Shown piece after piece: positions 63,349-64,000 of a DNA stretch of 64,000 nucleotides. Below the pieces are notes generated by a model. It searched no databases. It saw nothing but the letters and a program-made list of their open reading frames with translations, and was not told the DNA's origin. The stretch lies in NCBI RefSeq assembly GCF_934309415.1, contig NZ_CAKRDI010000011.1:39586-103585 (forward strand), read 5' to 3'. Position numbers and translations under genes: made by a program. Positions within the stretch are counted from its first letter, which is position 1; each line of letters starts with the position of its first letter. The DNA is from an uncultured Mediterraneibacter sp. GTDB lineage: Bacteria > Bacillota > Clostridia > Lachnospirales > Lachnospiraceae.

Positions 63349-64000
63349 TGTCATCATTACTACTATGTAAATAATCATCTGATAGTTGTTTCGCGGTGAT
63401 TTTGGCTGATATATCCGGCAGATAGCCTTTGGCAAGCTGCATGATTTCTTCTTTTGATTTTATAATATTGTATGGCTTCAGCGGATTATCTGTGTTTTCC
63501 AGAATCCCAAGACTTTTCATCAGCTCAATATATGGAAGTATACTCTGCTTTGTTTTCTTGAATCCTAAATCAGTAATATGCTCTGACAGATATTTGGCAG
63601 AAGAAATCCCACGTTTATCCTCTGCAATCAGTTTCATTATAATCGCAATAATGGTATTTTCTCTATGGTTCATTTCATCGGCAGGACTGTAACTGATCAG
63701 ATTGGATAAGCCATATTTTAATGTGATTTCCGGCATCCCGCCTTCGTCCACTACGATTTTTTCAATCAAAAGTTCAATATCTCTTCGGTCAAGGCTTCCT
63801 CCTGCAATGATTTTATCTACTACCTCAAGAGCATTTTTCAGTTTATCTTTTACATCCGGTGTCTCTATGGCAGTTTCATTCAATTTCTTAATCTGCATTT
63901 CCAGACCATGAATCTGAGCAAACAAATCTTTCTGCATAGAATCGTAAGTCTCATTGATTAAATCTTCATTTCCTGCAGCGACCGCCAGATCTTTTACTTT
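63323..64000 (-). CDS. Serine recombinase, C-terminal part (partial)
   Basis: The frame is open to the right edge, so the start is outside the window; an internal ATG at 63937 is not the start. About 225 residues are seen: a coiled-coil stretch (MQKDLFAQIHGLEMQIKKLNE), then IAGGSLDRRDIELLIEKIVVDEGGMPEITLKYGLSNLISY, characteristic of the C-terminal end of large serine recombinases in clostridial mobile elements. The catalytic domain is not visible. The last ten codons overlap the interrupted binding-protein gene in another frame, as when the recombinase gene reads into the integration site. Confidence 0.7.
   Translation of the reverse strand, partial: KVKDLAVAAGNEDLINETYDSMQKDLFAQIHGLEMQIKKLNETAIETPDVKDKLKNALEVVDKIIAGGSLDRRDIELLIEKIVVDEGGMPEITLKYGLSNLISYSPADEMNHRENTIIAIIMKLIAEDKRGISSAKYLSEHITDLGFKKTKQSILPYIELMKSLGILENTDNPLKPYNIIKSKEEIMQLAKGYLPDISAKITAKQLSDDYLHSSNDDRWHAGNGI

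Overview
The window looks like chromosomal DNA of a low- to moderate-GC anaerobic gut Firmicute, most likely a Lachnospiraceae relative. Pointers are the SCIFF peptide maturase next to a fused secDF, the recJ-relA-hemZ-hisS-aspS run, T-box and M-box leaders, AGGAGG ribosome sites and a selenium/molybdenum hydroxylase gene set. Species cannot be fixed from sequence alone.

Layout. 1-12.6 kb: housekeeping genes (end of scfB, secDF, recJ, relA, a metallo-beta-lactamase-fold hydrolase, hemZ, hisS, aspS). 12.7-16.4 kb: a T-box-controlled TrpXYZ-type ABC transporter. 16.5-17.2 kb: an orphan HicB antitoxin and two tRNA-Gly(GCC) genes on the minus strand. 17.3-23.4 kb: hom, a MarR regulator, thyA, dfrA and the zinc importer znuACB. 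23.5-26.2 kb: T-box, ilvB, ilvN. 26.4-31.3 kb: nagA, mgtE with an M-box leader, pepD. 31.4-34.1 kb: a minus-strand operon of an OPT transporter, a PqqD-like protein and a small membrane protein. 34.5-38.5 kb: a methyltransferase, hslO and nadE.

38.6-59.9 kb is the functional centre: a molybdenum/selenium purine-catabolism island. It starts with accessory genes for a selenium-dependent molybdenum hydroxylase (molybdopterin-binding protein, XdhC, YqeC and a YqeB-MocA fusion). A minus-strand run follows (YheO/PAS-type regulator, dpaL, ygeY, ygeW, arcC), divergent from ssnA, an NCS2 purine permease and ygfK. Last come a MobA-like/ModE-HTH fusion and modABC. The pieces fit together: molybdate import, cofactor maturation, purine uptake, ring breakdown, and ATP recovery through carbamoyl transfer and carbamate kinase. 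This gene set matches the anaerobic purine/urate degradation cluster reported from gut bacteria. The hydroxylase itself (xdhD type) and a hydantoinase-type hyuA are not in the window. 60-64 kb holds a MATE transporter, a small unknown gene and a substrate-binding-protein gene cut by the end of a serine recombinase, probably the edge of an integrated element.

The least expected feature is a family of intergenic palindromic repeats starting GTTACTG and ending CAGTAAC. Four full copies (142-143 bp) carry perfect 8-bp direct repeats at both ends, and so does at least one 33-bp minimal copy, so both forms look like non-autonomous transposable units. The internal hairpins show compensatory changes between copies. 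Copies have altered the 3' end of znuB, sit at the stop codon of the yqeB-mocA gene, and lie inside the ilvB T-box leader. A second 166-bp repeat family with CTAG flanks and about 18-bp inverted ends occurs twice, once directly behind the -10 of the mod promoter.
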